A stretch of 64,000 bases of DNA from Metaphire vulgaris (taxonomy: Eukaryota; Annelida; Clitellata; Crassiclitellata; Megascolecidae), in assembly GCA_018105865.1 (NCBI GenBank), contig CM030852.1:490001-554000 (forward strand), in the 5' to 3' direction. The position numbers were made by a program, and so were the translations under genes. Shown one piece after another: positions 12,401 through 30,443 of the stretch. The notes below the pieces were generated by a model, which ran no database searches, was not told the origin of the DNA, and saw only the letters and a list, made by a program, of their open reading frames with translations. Each line of letters begins with the position of its first letter. Positions within the stretch are counted from its first letter, which is position 1.

Positions 12401-12576
12401 GTGTCCAGCGATCCGAGGTCAGTGCACTCCAGGTAGTTATTCTGTCCGTAGTGAATGGGGCACGTGCACTGGCTGACTGCGGCACCGCATTGACCGGTCA
12501 CTCCAGACATCAATCCCATCATCACGAGAACAACAACGACAACAACAACGACCAGGACACTGCCGATCACTGCCAT
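9469..12576 (-). CDS. Secreted leucine-rich-repeat protein with Thr-rich mucin-like tail
   Basis: A single uninterrupted frame of 1035 residues. It begins with a hydrophobic signal peptide containing a run of Val (residues about 5-28). A Cys-rich LRRNT cap follows (QCGAAVSQCTCP, about 29-50), then roughly two dozen LRRs of the LxxLxLxxNxL type to about residue 640, and an LRRCT cap (NPFVCDVTCSANWLL with later Cys, about 645-705). Residues about 710-960 are Thr-rich repeats of the form TTTTTTPELTS, a likely O-glycosylated stalk. The tail of about 75 residues has no obvious transmembrane segment or GPI signal and contains a dibasic RPKRS. This predicts an extracellular or matrix LRR protein, possibly a recognition or adhesion molecule; the exact family is not recognised. 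Lack of introns in so long a gene is notable beside the intron-rich neighbours. The start was chosen because it directly precedes the signal peptide. Confidence 0.85.
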   Translation of the reverse strand: MAVIGSVLVVVVVVVVLVMMGLMSGVTGQCGAAVSQCTCPIHYGQNNYLECTDLGSLDTVPRLSTGDVVYEELVITATDGSSIDTLQDCAFRGQAAKSLRLQALGIRTIEGGAFCGLEGVLVEIYLDENMIEVLPPYLFNGLVLLTTISLSGNRLTALADFSFAGAPSLFQLKLNDNAIADVSGLIFDGQTQLNELDLQNNRIRDLPDQVFDRAPNINTVFLQNNRIGRLNGNLFGKLRSLRKLDVAANRLTGVDPGAFRNNTQLRYLCLSQNELGVLPDEIFASQQKLLELDLSSNRLTEAKSSIFSALFQISVLDLRSNDLSFIDMSIFTRYLSPFVLYLAKNSIDYLAIASNFLPVKLLDLSFNNISVLPEDVFTNMASLVTLDLSNNRLRLIEFGTFASLTKLSRLFLSSNRLTAVSSSWFGALPSMQTLTLSANRIERLEENPLRVLQNLRTLDLSYNNLREIPDEFFSADETGLSNNLQNLTLTGNRITRLNSRSIDGLTSLKFLLMSKNSITDIEPDTFQAQSLLTILDISGNKLNAIDPGILSGLGSSLVLLDLSWNDLEDVPDGCFQGFGKLTKLSIAGNKIDRLRVTSFEGLRMLDSLDVSSNLLTSLDTWLQRLNVTRLYLRDNPFVCDVTCSANWLLTAAYVMDLRWLECSDSRDESTVYLKCYLEEYCQSNRLESSVDPSYLDLCTVTTTTPTLAALLSTTTTTTPESTSTTTTTTPELTSTTTTTPELTSTTTTTTTTTTPEPITTTTTTTPEPSTTTTTTPELTSTTTTTPELTSTTTTTTTTTTPEPTTTTTTTAELTSTTTTSPELTSTTTTTTTTTPEPTTTTTTTAELTSTTTTSPEPTTTTTTTPESTSTTTTTTPELTSTTTTTPELTSTTTTTTTPEPTTTTTTTPELTSTTTTTTTPEPTTTTTTTAELTSTTTTSQQPTRLQTTTTTTTPEPTTTTTTSPELIAKTNRMTPAERPSSVSSSALLVSLLQTTAEDDSSLLRDILSSVSSSLGKSSTTTARPKRSTPLAVRPF
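9690..10460 (-). repeat. Coding minisatellite for Thr/Pro/Glu stalk
   Basis: On the + strand this is GTTGTTGTAGTCGGCTCTGG-type repeats. On the - strand they encode runs of Thr separated by PE(L/P/S)TS. Related blocks are repeated with varied lengths, implying ongoing expansion and contraction inside the LRR gene. The + strand poly-Val frames are its shadow. Confidence 0.9.
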
Positions 12577-13100
12577 CGTCAGAAAACTGAAACGCAGTTA
12601 CAGTATATGTCGGATTCGACTGTTTCTCACGAAGACACGGTCGAACGACGAGCGCGTCCGATCTCCATCTCAGCCGAGACCCAGAAACTGTCTGCCGTGG
12701 GTTTCTGCCGGCGCCGATCAAAATTCCTGTCTCAGGAGGTCGCCTTAACATGCAGCGGTGAAAGAGAGCGAGGGCTCTTATTCAACTGAAAAATTGACAA
12801 GAGCTGCTTTAAAAGCCTGTTTATGAAGCATCGGGCATAGAGAATGAAAGCTCCCGAATCGCGGCTATAGGGGAGGGGGGTAGGGGGCGGCGGCGGTCAT
12901 AATATTATCAAGCAATCCGTCTATAGAGGGGCTACTCTGTATGGTGCACTGCTGCTGTGGTAGTCTCACTGCGCTGCAACAATAAGTGCTTTCAACTTCT
13001 GAACTTTGTTAAACGAAAGAAGTGACAGGCGAGCGAAGTCGTTCTGGTGACTGTTGCCCTCTCTGCAGGCGCCGAATTTGACGTCGTCGATAGGGGCCTA
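12577..13100. other. Presumed 5' region of LRR gene
   Basis: Upstream of the LRR start codon on the - strand. No second coding exon was recognised. Contains a G-rich stretch (about 12870-12895). A promoter should lie here, but no TATA box was assigned. Confidence 0.4.
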
Positions 13101-13194
13101 TAGGTAGAACTTCGTTATAAATGACTTAGCGGCTATGTAAAATTTAGTACGTTATATGCATAGGCGGCGATCTGCTACAAAACTTGGGGGTGTC

Positions 13195-13378
13195 CAGTGG
13201 CGGCTTCACCGGGGGGCAGGGGGCCCGTGCCCCTATTGAGTTCCTGGCCCCCAGTAGCCCCCCAGTTGGGACCCTATACTTAATGCTACATACATTAAAC
13301 AACAAAGGGTTGGCCCCCATGATTAGAAGTTGCCACCCCAACGACCCCCCCACTTGCCAAATCCTAGAGCCGCCACTG
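13195..13378. mobile_element. hAT-like MITE, CAGTGGCGGC family
   Basis: The ends CAGTGGCGGCTTC and GAGCCGCCACTG are inverted repeats of about 11 bp. The flanks carry the direct repeat GGGTGTCC (left 13188-13195, right 13379-13386), allowing one base of overlap with the end. About 184 bp, no coding capacity. The interior matches the copy at 15936-16101, sharing TTGAGTTCCTGGCCCCC-like and ATGATTAGAAGTTGCCACCC sequence. Confidence 0.8.
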
Positions 13379-13569
13379 GGGTGTCCACTGTCTAGATCTC
13401 CCATGGGATGGACTATTCCCCCTCCTTCCTTTCTAATGACATTCCGTTCCCTCGCAAATTTTCTAATGATTTAGAAGTCAGAAAGTGAGTTTTTAGTGCA
13501 TTTTAGACATAAACAACGACCGTTAATTATAAATTGAGTTTTTGTTGTCTATAAAACCTCACATACAAT

Positions 13570-13890
13570 GGACCAGATATCTTAAGACATGGGTCATCTC
13601 TCGATCGACTTTCTAACCATTCCACATGATATTATTCGCCAGTGCTTTCATTTAGTTGATGTCCCTCGTTCTCGTACAGTCGTTGGCGCTAGTGTGAAAT
13701 GGCTGGGAGGTGTCTTATTTTTCGAGCGCTGTACATCAAAATTGAGGCGGACAATTTTGATAATTTTTGCAAACTTTGAAGAAATGAAGATGGAACAAGA
13801 GGAAGATGTGGTTTCAGTTGGAGAATCTCTTCATTTCGCTGAAATTTTTAATTATCTTTGCACCCACTGTTCAATAGGATTCTGGATCTT
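13570..13890 (+). repeat. Dispersed ~350-bp repeat, copy 1
   Basis: Contains ATCTTAAGACATGGGTCATC, AAATGGCTGGGAGGTGTC and TTTGCACCCACTGTTCAATAG. The same sequence returns inverted at about 49240-49580 and 49620-49980. Short open frames are not conserved between copies, so it is treated as non-coding. Confidence 0.75.
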
Positions 13891-14190
13891 TTGCGGATTG
13901 ATTTTGAAGTACCATCGATTGATACCTTTGGTATTAGAACTGATGCTATAGAAGTGCATAATTATTATTATTTTTGGTCTTCCATTGGCTATGTCGCACC
14001 GCAATTTAGCCTCACAGACTTTGTTGCCAACAGCCGTGCTTGAGGCAAATTTTTTGGTCACGATCGAAACTCCCCCTTCCGGAAATCCTGGCTACGCCAC
14101 TGATGACATTACATCGGATCGCACATTGTGGTACGTTATAACCGAGTGAACGCTATATAACCGAGTCCGTTATAACGAAGTTCTACTGTA

Positions 14191-15773
14191 TATTGGATGC
14201 ATGTATTCGTAATTTTAAAAGAATTCCACCGTTAGCAGACAGTTACTGTATAAGACGCCTGCGTATAGAAATATATATCGGCGTTAAGGCGGCGTTAGAT
14301 GACGCATCGGAAAAACCACACGAGAGGCTTTATAAGTTATAACACTACATGTCATCTCTTTTGAAATCCTCTAAGAAAACACCGTAAAGATCTAGCACAC
14401 GTGTTTGTTCGACCAACGGCGCAAATACCTCTTTTGAAGTCAAGTAGGCAAATATAATTATATAGCGCCAGTCGTCTCTTTTGCGCCCAGAAATGTTGTC
14501 CCGATGCAGCAGCTTTGTCCAGAATTCAGGACAGAAGACGTTCATTTGGAGCTGTCGTCGTCAGAGTAAACCTGTTCTACTCAGTGGCGCGCATAGGGTA
14601 TGGCAGGTGGGGGGGTGCCCTGGGCGCCACTTGCGTAGAAAGAGAAAAACTGAGAAAACTGACTTTGAGGGACGCATCATCACAGACCAGTTAGCATCAG
14701 CAAGAAAAGCAAGAAAAGTGCTTCTGGTGTTTTAATCATGTGTCGATAAATGCCAAGATTTGTCCAAGATCTGTTAATTAAAGATTTATTAACAAAATTT
14801 AATCGCAGGCCTTACCGTGGACAACAAAATACCCGAGGCTCGCCACCAGTTCTATTCTTGGCAACTAACCATTGTCTAAAAAAGCGATGCATAAATTATA
14901 TAGTTTTCCTGTACGGTCACAGTAGAGGTCTATTTGAATCGGTGCTGTACAGAACGGCAAACGAATTCACTGTCAGTAGTCTCTGTAGACATCTGCATAA
15001 CCTCGATTGGGTCACTGTAGTCACGGCCCGCGGGCATCTTGTGGCCCGCTAGCTCTCAGAAAGTGGCCCGCGAGGCCTCAATATTTGATACATGCTTTTA
15101 TAGTTTCAGAATTCGGTTTCTGGAAGCTAGGAATATTACACACAACTTTCGTAATTTCGTGAACAAATTTAGATTCCTCATAAGCGTATAGCGGTATAGA
15201 ACCGATTGTTCATCGTAAGAACCTGGATTGAAATCATCCATCCGTTGTTTATGCCCTGTTGAACCTGTTCTAAACTTTAGAATTTTATAACTCCGTGAAC
15301 TGTGAACAGCGTAAGTGCCGAACATTTATCCCGACTAACGCTTCAGATCGTAAATATGAGTCAAAATACATAAACCATTCGTTGAAATATTCGACATTCC
15401 TCGCCCTGTGCACACAATCCTAAGTGACAATTAACAGCGAGACCAAAATCTACGATTATCGTTACGTCATATTTAGACTTAATAAATTCTATCGGTTTTC
15501 CGAGAAGAAGAAGAAGAAGAAGAAGAAGAAGAAGAAGAAGAAGAAGAAGAAGAAGAAGAAGAAGAAGAAGAAGAAGAAAGAGGAAGAAGTAGGCTTGTGA
15601 GCAAAGAGCAATGAGAAAGTGAAAGAACGAAAGCAGATGAGGATCTAGTCGAGTACTTGTTTACACAGAAAGTTTTGAACGGAGATAGGTAGGTGCCGTC
15701 TGGTTCCTTCAACTTCCTTGTAATAAAGTGTTTCGTATAGGGCTACCAGGAGGCACATTTTAAAGTCTATCAT
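14191..15773. repeat. Intergenic stretch with (GAA)n and TE fragments
   Basis: Unassigned sequence with a CAGTGGCGCGCATAGGGTAT fragment at 14581, resembling a MITE end, a GGCCCGC-rich block at 15025-15080 and an uninterrupted (GAA)n run at about 15504-15578. No gene was recognised. Confidence 0.6.
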
Positions 15774-16340
15774 TTACCTTAATTGGAAGCAAGTGGAGAC
15801 CCTTACGAACTGGGGGCGTGTGTTCACGTCTTGGGGTTTTTGAAAACACCCGAGCCAGTGAATTTTGAACTTGTTGGAGTTTAGCAAGGTTGGATTTAGA
15901 AATGCCAAAAGAAGGAAGTTGCAGTAATCAAGACGCAGTGGCGGCTCCACAGGGGGGCCCGTGCCCCCTATTGAGTTTTTGGCCCCCTGTTGGGACCCTA
16001 TACTTAATACTACATACCTAACAACAAATGGTTGGCCCCCATGATTAGAAGTTGCCACCCCAACGACCCCCCCAACTTGCCAAATCCTAGAGCCGCCACT
16101 GTCAAGAAGGCCAGACAATAAGGCATCTGCCAAGAGCACTAATGCAGATTTTTTATAGAAATATCCTAATACGATATTAATCACGAAGGTGGCAGTGAGG
16201 GTTAGTGAGTGAGCTGTTCTACAGATGCCATTTGTACGATTTGTAAGAGAAAGTGCTTCATCAAAAAATACCTCCAATTGAAGGTCACACGTGTAAATGC
16301 CAACATTTTCTACCCTATAACTGAGGTCGGAGTTCAACGA
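15774..16340 (-). pseudogene. Relic of LINE reverse transcriptase (CR1/L2-like), split by a MITE
   Basis: Read on the - strand, the two sides of the MITE at 15936-16101 join into the C-terminal reverse-transcriptase signature of CR1/L2-type LINEs. The right part gives ALLSGLLD, the left part LDYCNFLL, then in a shifted frame LQQVQN, LARVFSKTPRREHTPPVRKG and LHLLPI (family pattern: S.LDYCNSLL, LQ.VQN.AAR, H.TPVL..LHWLP). Frameshifts and the insertion mean it is dead. It would once have copied the element's RNA into DNA at the target site. Only a few hundred bases of the element are visible. The clade call is from motif spacing only. Confidence 0.68.
15936..16101. mobile_element. hAT-like MITE inserted in LINE relic
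   Basis: The ends CAGTGGCGGCTCC and AGAGCCGCCACTG are inverted repeats. The 8-bp flanks TCAAGACG (15928-15935) and TCAAGAAG (16102-16109) are a target-site duplication with one mismatch. Interior like 13195-13378. Its insertion splits the LINE coding relic, so it is younger than that LINE copy. Confidence 0.85.
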
Positions 16341-17054
16341 GTGGAACTATTACCTCCCCCGCCCCCTCACCAACCCCTCAAACGAACCCCTCCTGTGGCG
16401 AATGAACGGCTGGCGAAGAGACGTCTTAGAGGATTCTTATTTGATGACTCAGCAAAACATTTTCAAAATGACTCATCTATGGTGTTTTTGAGATTAAAAA
16501 TCTGCCGTAGTTTTTTTTTTAAAAAGCCATCGTGTGAAGTTAATAATTCAACGTCGTTTTCAGCATTTGTGACGTTCTCGTACAGTGGCGCTAGTGTTTG
16601 TTTTGTCAGAAGACGTGCGTCGAGATAGACCTGGAGTCCTAAACCTAGGACCTAGATACTGTAGTAGGCTCTGTGCGTTATGGTCTGAACGCGAACAATG
16701 CGTTGCTTTGATAGAAAAATGACTGGGCCACTTGTCATCTGACAATGAGTGCTTCAACTCGTCTGGTCTGGCAGAGAACCGTCATCTATCGTTGGTGGAG
16801 AATGTGGCGGCAAAACATGACGAGCACTAATTCTAGTGTTTCCACATCTTATGGCCTGTAAGTTGTCTTTCTATCCACCGTCACTCTGACCACAACTCAC
16901 TCGAAGACCTCAACCAAATGGACAGAAAACGGGTACAGTCTCAAAAGTTGACCACTACACCCGCCCGATACAGTTAGTTTTGTTCAGTTGCGAACAGTGT
17001 TTTTTTGGGAGGGGGGGGAAGAAATTCTTGGTTATTGCTTCATGATGTCAATAA
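16341..17054. other. Intergenic sequence downstream of coronin gene
   Basis: No credible gene. The piece TTCTCGTACAGTGGCGCTAG at 16573 matches part of the 350-bp dispersed repeat (13670 region). A G-run lies near 17009-17020. Confidence 0.5.
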
Positions 17055-17060
17055 TTTATT
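17055..17060 (-). terminator. Possible poly(A) signal of coronin gene
   Basis: AATAAA on the - strand, about 700 bases after the coronin stop codon. This is the most plausible cleavage signal seen in the 3' flank, but it was not tested against transcripts. Confidence 0.4.
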
Positions 17061-17755
17061 TAACTAACAAATTTAGCAGAGAATAAAAATTAATAGGAAA
17101 CAAAAAACCCTGTGACAAACAGCTCTTTTGGCAAAAATATTCATGACTGATTTACATAAACGAACCATCTTACTTTATCCGTAACATTGACAGCTGAGAA
17201 TAACATCTCTAACATTCACCGTTGATAGAAACAACGCAGTGTCTGAAAAATTAGAAATAAACCAAAATAATAATAATAAAAAACAGACTGCCGTACATCC
17301 ATGGCTGCACAAAAAACGCGAATACTTAAAGGTAAAAACGAGTACGTAAACGTGAAGTAAACGCAAAGAAAACAAGCAGAAAGATCTACGCGCGAGAAAA
17401 ATCAAACGAAACACTGACGTCAAAATTAAACGATTAGCAGTTCTTAATAATCACAAAGAGAACTTTTCTACGACCATCTCACACCGACTTAGACTAACAA
17501 ATTAATTACTTACACATTGATTACAAATTAGCAATTTTTTACTTCAGTAACAGTGGAAATACAAATCAACAACAACAACAACAACAACAACTGCAACGAC
17601 GCAAGAGACAATATAAAAATTCAAAAATGTCACGTGACTGACGAAATGAAGATTCATGGAATTAGTCCCTTAGGCGATGACGTCAGGCGATGACGCCCAT
17701 CCTGAGAAGCATTTGAGACGCAGATCGAGTGGAACACATCGAACGAACGGTGAAT

Positions 17756-26074
<8,319 letters not shown>

Positions 26075-27800
26075 CTGAAAGAACGAAACGTTGTAAGAAT
26101 TTCAGTCTCTTTCAACTCACTCACTTCTGCTGAATCTAATTCAGACTGACAGAGAAAACTAAATTTACACCAAAATTAAGTAGAATTACAGCATTACATA
26201 AAGCAGCATTACAAGTTACTGCAAAACTCATCCTCTGCAACTTAGCTGGATATAACATAATACAGTGGGAACACAGTTATGGAATGGTTTTGGACTATTT
26301 ACAGAGGAGACAGGAAAATCTATCAGAACTAAGTCTTATAATTGGCATTTGGACAGGAACGAAGGAAGGCTGTCTCATTCTTTATTCTTTTGAGAGCCAA
26401 TAAACAGCTCTGCATACCAGACAGAAAATTGATGTTGGTTAAATAGCAAAGGAATAAATCAATTCATCAAACCCAATGCCAGACACAATAAATACATCAG
26501 AAGTACGTATGTAGATAATGGTACAATGAACTTCCTAAAGTCTGAATTAATTATTGTCTTCAATAATTAATATAACATCTGTTGCTTAGTCAGTTATGTC
26601 CTTCAATAGCTCTAAATCCCCCAACAGAGATTAATAATAGGCAAGCAGAATAGTCAGACAAAAGCACACCAAAATCATAAACTAAAACGACTAACCATTG
26701 CATTAGCACAGAGGATGCAGTAATTATAAATACAGAAGTCCATGTATTGGTAATTTCAGTAGAGAAGAACAAACACAGACATTGGCAAAATAGAGAACTC
26801 CCTTTGCCATCACTTACTCCTGCTGTCTGACTGTCACATGAACAGGATATGAACAACTGTTCAGAATGAATTTGAACTTTTCTCACACACACACACAAAA
26901 CAATTACCAGGAACTAGAAATGCTCAGACAAAACCAAAGTCCGGTCCAAATAGCTCAGTAGGAAGGCAGAGTACAGAAAAGGTAAAGATAACAAAAGAGA
27001 CAGCCTGAACATCCGCATAATAACAATTATAACAATATTGTAGCATCATGTAACTCGACCAGCAATGAATAACCGCATGACATGTCCACAGCAGACTACA
27101 CAACAGAAACCAATAAGGTTTTCTAACACAAAAAGAATAACACTTGAACACCAGAATATACGAATATGAGCAAAATATAAATGCAACTCTAACATTACAC
27201 CAGAACAGCATAAAAGTGTCCTGCAAATTATTATCAATCAAGCAATAAATAAATAAATAAATCAACCAACCAGCCAACCAACTAATCAATCAATCAACTC
27301 CTATAGTGCTACTATTAAAATGCCTAGGGCATCAGCCGATGGCGCACCAAATCCAATCCAAATTTGAGCCTGGGTCAAGCCAGAAAGGCCAGTCAGCTAG
27401 CTAGGGATAGATCAAGCCAAACAGGCACATCCCAAGTCTAGATCTAATAGACGATAATGTGCTGGCCATACGAAGTGAAGCTGGTAATGTAATAATAATA
27501 TAATAATATAACAAGGTTTAAAGTGGTTCAATGTAAACCACTGCGTAATTCTAATTAAACACACGAGGTTTTAACAAAACATGGCAATGATTACCTTTGC
27601 AGCCGTCAGTGTTGGAAGAAATCTGGATGACTTAATACTGAGCCGATGGTGATTAATTAATTCAAGAAGGAATAAACCTTCTAATCGTAGCGTTAATTTA
27701 TACCAAAAGGCACCAATCAAGATGGTAACTGAAGTGTTCCAAGCGATGATTAATCTTATTATTCCATTCGCTTAAACGCTGAACGACAGATCCTAAACAG
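26075..27800. other. 5' non-coding part of coronin gene
   Basis: AT-rich sequence upstream of the coronin start codon, expected to contain a 5' UTR intron because a splice acceptor directly precedes the ATG. Small features: a short AC run near 26885 and AAT-type tetranucleotides near 27245. No protein-coding gene was recognised. Confidence 0.55.
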
Positions 27801-28322
27801 CACATCAGCCTCAGCCTCAGCCTCAGCCTCTGTCGATTGCTTCGATGAATCGATGATGGGCACGCACCTGCGAGACTCGACAGAGAGCGGCCCTCATTGG
27901 CTGAAAGTACTGCAATTCTAATTGGATGCGCTGATAAAATTTAGTGACTTCATTGGTCAAAATTCTAATACATAGAATATAAAATTATTAATCAGTGGAA
28001 CAAATGAAATGTATGGTGTCGTAGTTTTCACCATTTTGTTAAGTGCAATCGACTTATATTAAAACTTCCACTAAAAGCAAGACATCACATACAAGACATC
28101 ACATACTTGGATATAAAATCATTATGTTTAGGTAGTAAGTAATGTTTTAAATAATAAATAATTTTGATAATTATCGTGGTAACTGGTAACCATTTATCAA
28201 AGATGGCGGCAACTAGGCCTCAACTTTCCGTTTTTCTTGTAACCATTAGTCTCATTAGACGTCAATGCTTGTAAGAGATAGACTGCTATTAATTTCTATG
28301 TGTAATAGATATCTTTGCTGTC
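27801..28322. promoter_or_regulatory. Bidirectional promoter region between coronin and CISD3
   Basis: Three ATTGG motifs (CCAAT on the - strand) at 27896, 27921 and 27952 are spaced about 25-31 bp, facing the coronin gene. On the CISD3 side there is AAGATGGCGGC at 28200-28210, an exact match to the YY1 initiator-type motif often found just downstream of start sites of housekeeping and mitochondrial genes. A CCTCAG repeat lies at about 27805-27830. The genes point away from this region. Regulation by NF-Y and YY1 is inferred from motifs only. Confidence 0.55.
28203..28274 (+). other. Short upstream ORF in CISD3 leader
   Basis: ATGGCGGCAACT opens a 23-codon frame ending TAA at 28272, just upstream of the chosen CISD3 start. 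It overlaps the YY1-like motif. It could reduce translation of CISD3 if the transcript starts upstream of it, or be outside the transcript. Confidence 0.35.
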
Positions 28323-30385
28323 ATGGCGGTCGGTGGTTGGAGACATTTTACTGTTTCGTTGAATCTTTTCTCACATTTGAAGTCGAATCGTCTTCACTTT
28401 GTACGTGGGATGAATTAGCCGGCGATCGGACTGTACATTGCGCCGGATTTTATTTTAAAACGATTTTATTTGTTTTTGAGCGAAGCACAGACCCGGTGTA
28501 AGGTCAAAACCAGGTTAACTACTTCTGTAGCGCCATTAAAGAAATTCACTGGACGGTCTTATATGGCGACTCATTATAGAATAAGCATGGTTTCCAAGGG
28601 CATCACTGTTTTGAGGGTTAAGGATCAGGGTCGTTCAGTCCAACCGTCCGAGAGCTTCTATAGCGACAATAAAGCAATACACTGGACGTGAATAGGTCGT
28701 CAGCTTAAGCAGAGCTCACGAATTAGAAATCATCGGGGATATTTAGATATATTAGGATGTTTAGTTTTAGTGTGGGTCTGCTGTGTCTGATGTTTGGTTC
28801 TGAAATAAGGAGAAGCTTTTTGTTCAGTTCCTTTATATTTTAAAATTACTTCAGTTTTTGAGAAATATATAATTTTCATGCTTAGTTTAAGAGTTTTGTT
28901 TACAAGCAATAAATGCTGTGCTGGAATTTAGTTTGCGGTGTTGTTTAAAATTTCAACGTGTGAAATTGTTATTTAATTCGTGTAATTAATTAATGTAATT
29001 CGTTATTTAACTAAGAACATAATTTAATTGTACAGTATGCTGTTGGCAATGTACTGAGAGTTAGGCCAGTAGTGGAGAAGAATTCAACAGGGGAGGGATT
29101 CATATGATTTGGGAGATACCTTTAATTGCCATGCTATGCTAAATAAGTTTGCCGATTAAACCAATGACAGTATGTAACTTCCCAATTGCTATGTTTAGAA
29201 TTGGCTAGTAATGAAATCAGTAAGCAATGACCACAAATCCCCCACTTACACACTACACCTGGTGTTCTGACTGTCAGGTTTTGCTGACTGTTGCTTTTCC
29301 TATTGGCAGGTGCGCACAAGTTTTAGACGACGCGATACACCACTTCCAGATGCTGAATTGGCACAAAAACTAACGTATGATAGACGGAAGTACATGGAAC
29401 GCGAGGCATTTCCGGGCGAATTTGCTGCCGAATTACCGTACGGTAGAATCTACGACAAAAAGCCAATGAAACTGTATCTTGAGGCAGGGAAGCAGTACAA
29501 GTGGTGTATCTGCGGTGCTAGCAGGGGTCAGGTGAGTGGATAATAAGCAGACTGCTTTACTTTTAGAATACTGTTTGACAAGTTCTTTTTTAGGGGTTTT
29601 GTTCTGTCATTATCTTGATTGATGCGTGGAATTGAACTGGAATTAAAAACGTTCATCTGAAAAGACTTGTTGTTATTAATCGTCAACCTTTGTTCCATCC
29701 AGATTCCCCCTTGTTCTGCGGCTTCTGCCTTACATATATGTTCTATTATCTGGACTCTCAACATCAAATATGTGGATTCAGTTAGAAATACCTGTTTCAC
29801 CTGTGTTGTGATTTAGGTATTAGACATCGTCAACATAACTTACTGACATGCTTAGACGTTTTACAGATTTGCAATAATTTATGGATTCTAGAAATAAACT
29901 GCAGGCATTGTTTGCAGCACGTCTTATCATCAGAATTGTTTGCTATTAGTGCATTGACTAGTTTAATCATTGCCACAATATTATAATGATATATAGTATA
30001 GCTACTACATGTAGTTATGTGATGCTGATACATATTTGTGTGACCCTTATCAGTTAGTTTTTTGAGTGTAAATTATAGCATGCTGTTTTATGCATAGAAA
30101 CCTGGTAACTAAACAAGGATAGCCTGTCTACAGTGTGTAAAAACCAGAATATTAATATTAAGTTGAGCTTGAATTTTTGTGAATTTACAGCCGGTGTGTG
30201 ATGGAGCACATCAACGTCTCGATGGAACAGACTTTAAAAAGACGCGTCCAATATTTCGGCCAATATCTTTCAAAGTTGACGTTTCTGGCGAATACTATCT
30301 GTGTAACTGCAAGCAGTCGGCCAATCGGCCATTTTGCGATGGAACTCACAAGCGAAAAGACATCCAAGAAACGATAAAACACTAG
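28323..30385 (+). CDS. CISD3: CDGSH iron-sulfur domain protein 3, mitochondrial
   Basis: Exons 28323-28400, 29310-29531 and 30191-30385, all phase 0, give 164 residues. Exon 1 encodes MAVGGWRHFTVSLNLFSHLK, rich in Arg, Ser and hydrophobic residues with no acid, a good mitochondrial presequence. Exons 2 and 3 form two CDGSH motifs: WCICGASRGQ joined to PVCDGAH across the second intron, and YLCNCKQSANRPFCDGTH. Two motifs in one chain is the hallmark of CISD3 (MiNT/Miner2), a soluble matrix protein with two 2Fe-2S clusters, each bound by three Cys and one His; CISD1 and CISD2 have one motif and a membrane anchor. Both ligand sets are intact. An alternative first exon starting at the ATG at 28203 (inside the YY1 motif) could splice at 28271 only if a less typical acceptor at 29320 is used, so it is more likely an upstream ORF. 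Exon 1 is the least certain part. Confidence 0.88.
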
Positions 30386-30437
30386 ACTAGGACAACAGCA
30401 TTTAATGTGGCATAATGGATGGCAGTTTTACATGTTA

Positions 30438-30443
30438 AATAAA
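30438..30443 (+). terminator. CISD3 poly(A) signal
   Basis: AATAAA 53 bases after the CISD3 stop codon, in an AT-rich context (GTTAAATAAAATTTTTT). Position and context fit a short 3' UTR. Confidence 0.65.

Larger units (their letters stand above)
13101..14190. mobile_element. Pogo/Tc1-like non-autonomous element with nested insertions
   Basis: The left end reads TAGGTAGAACTTCGTTATAA (from 13101). The right end is TTATAACGAAGTTCTACTGT followed by ATA (to about 14190), giving inverted ends of about 19 bp flanked by TA. Such TAGAACTTCGTTATAA ends fit pogo-like mariner-superfamily elements with a TA target site. The interior has no transposase and includes a hAT-like MITE (13195-13378), one copy of a 350-bp dispersed repeat (13570-13890) and a solitary GGCTACGCCACTG end near 14101. 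Confidence 0.55.

Noticed and set aside
16209..16628. 139-codon frame with a short Pro run
   Set aside because: No domain, crosses repeat pieces, no splice or start support.
26590..27289. Hydrophobic frames (about 100-120 codons) on the - strand
   Set aside because: Lie in the AT-rich 5' region of coronin, biased by composition, with no signal of a family or of splicing into neighbours.
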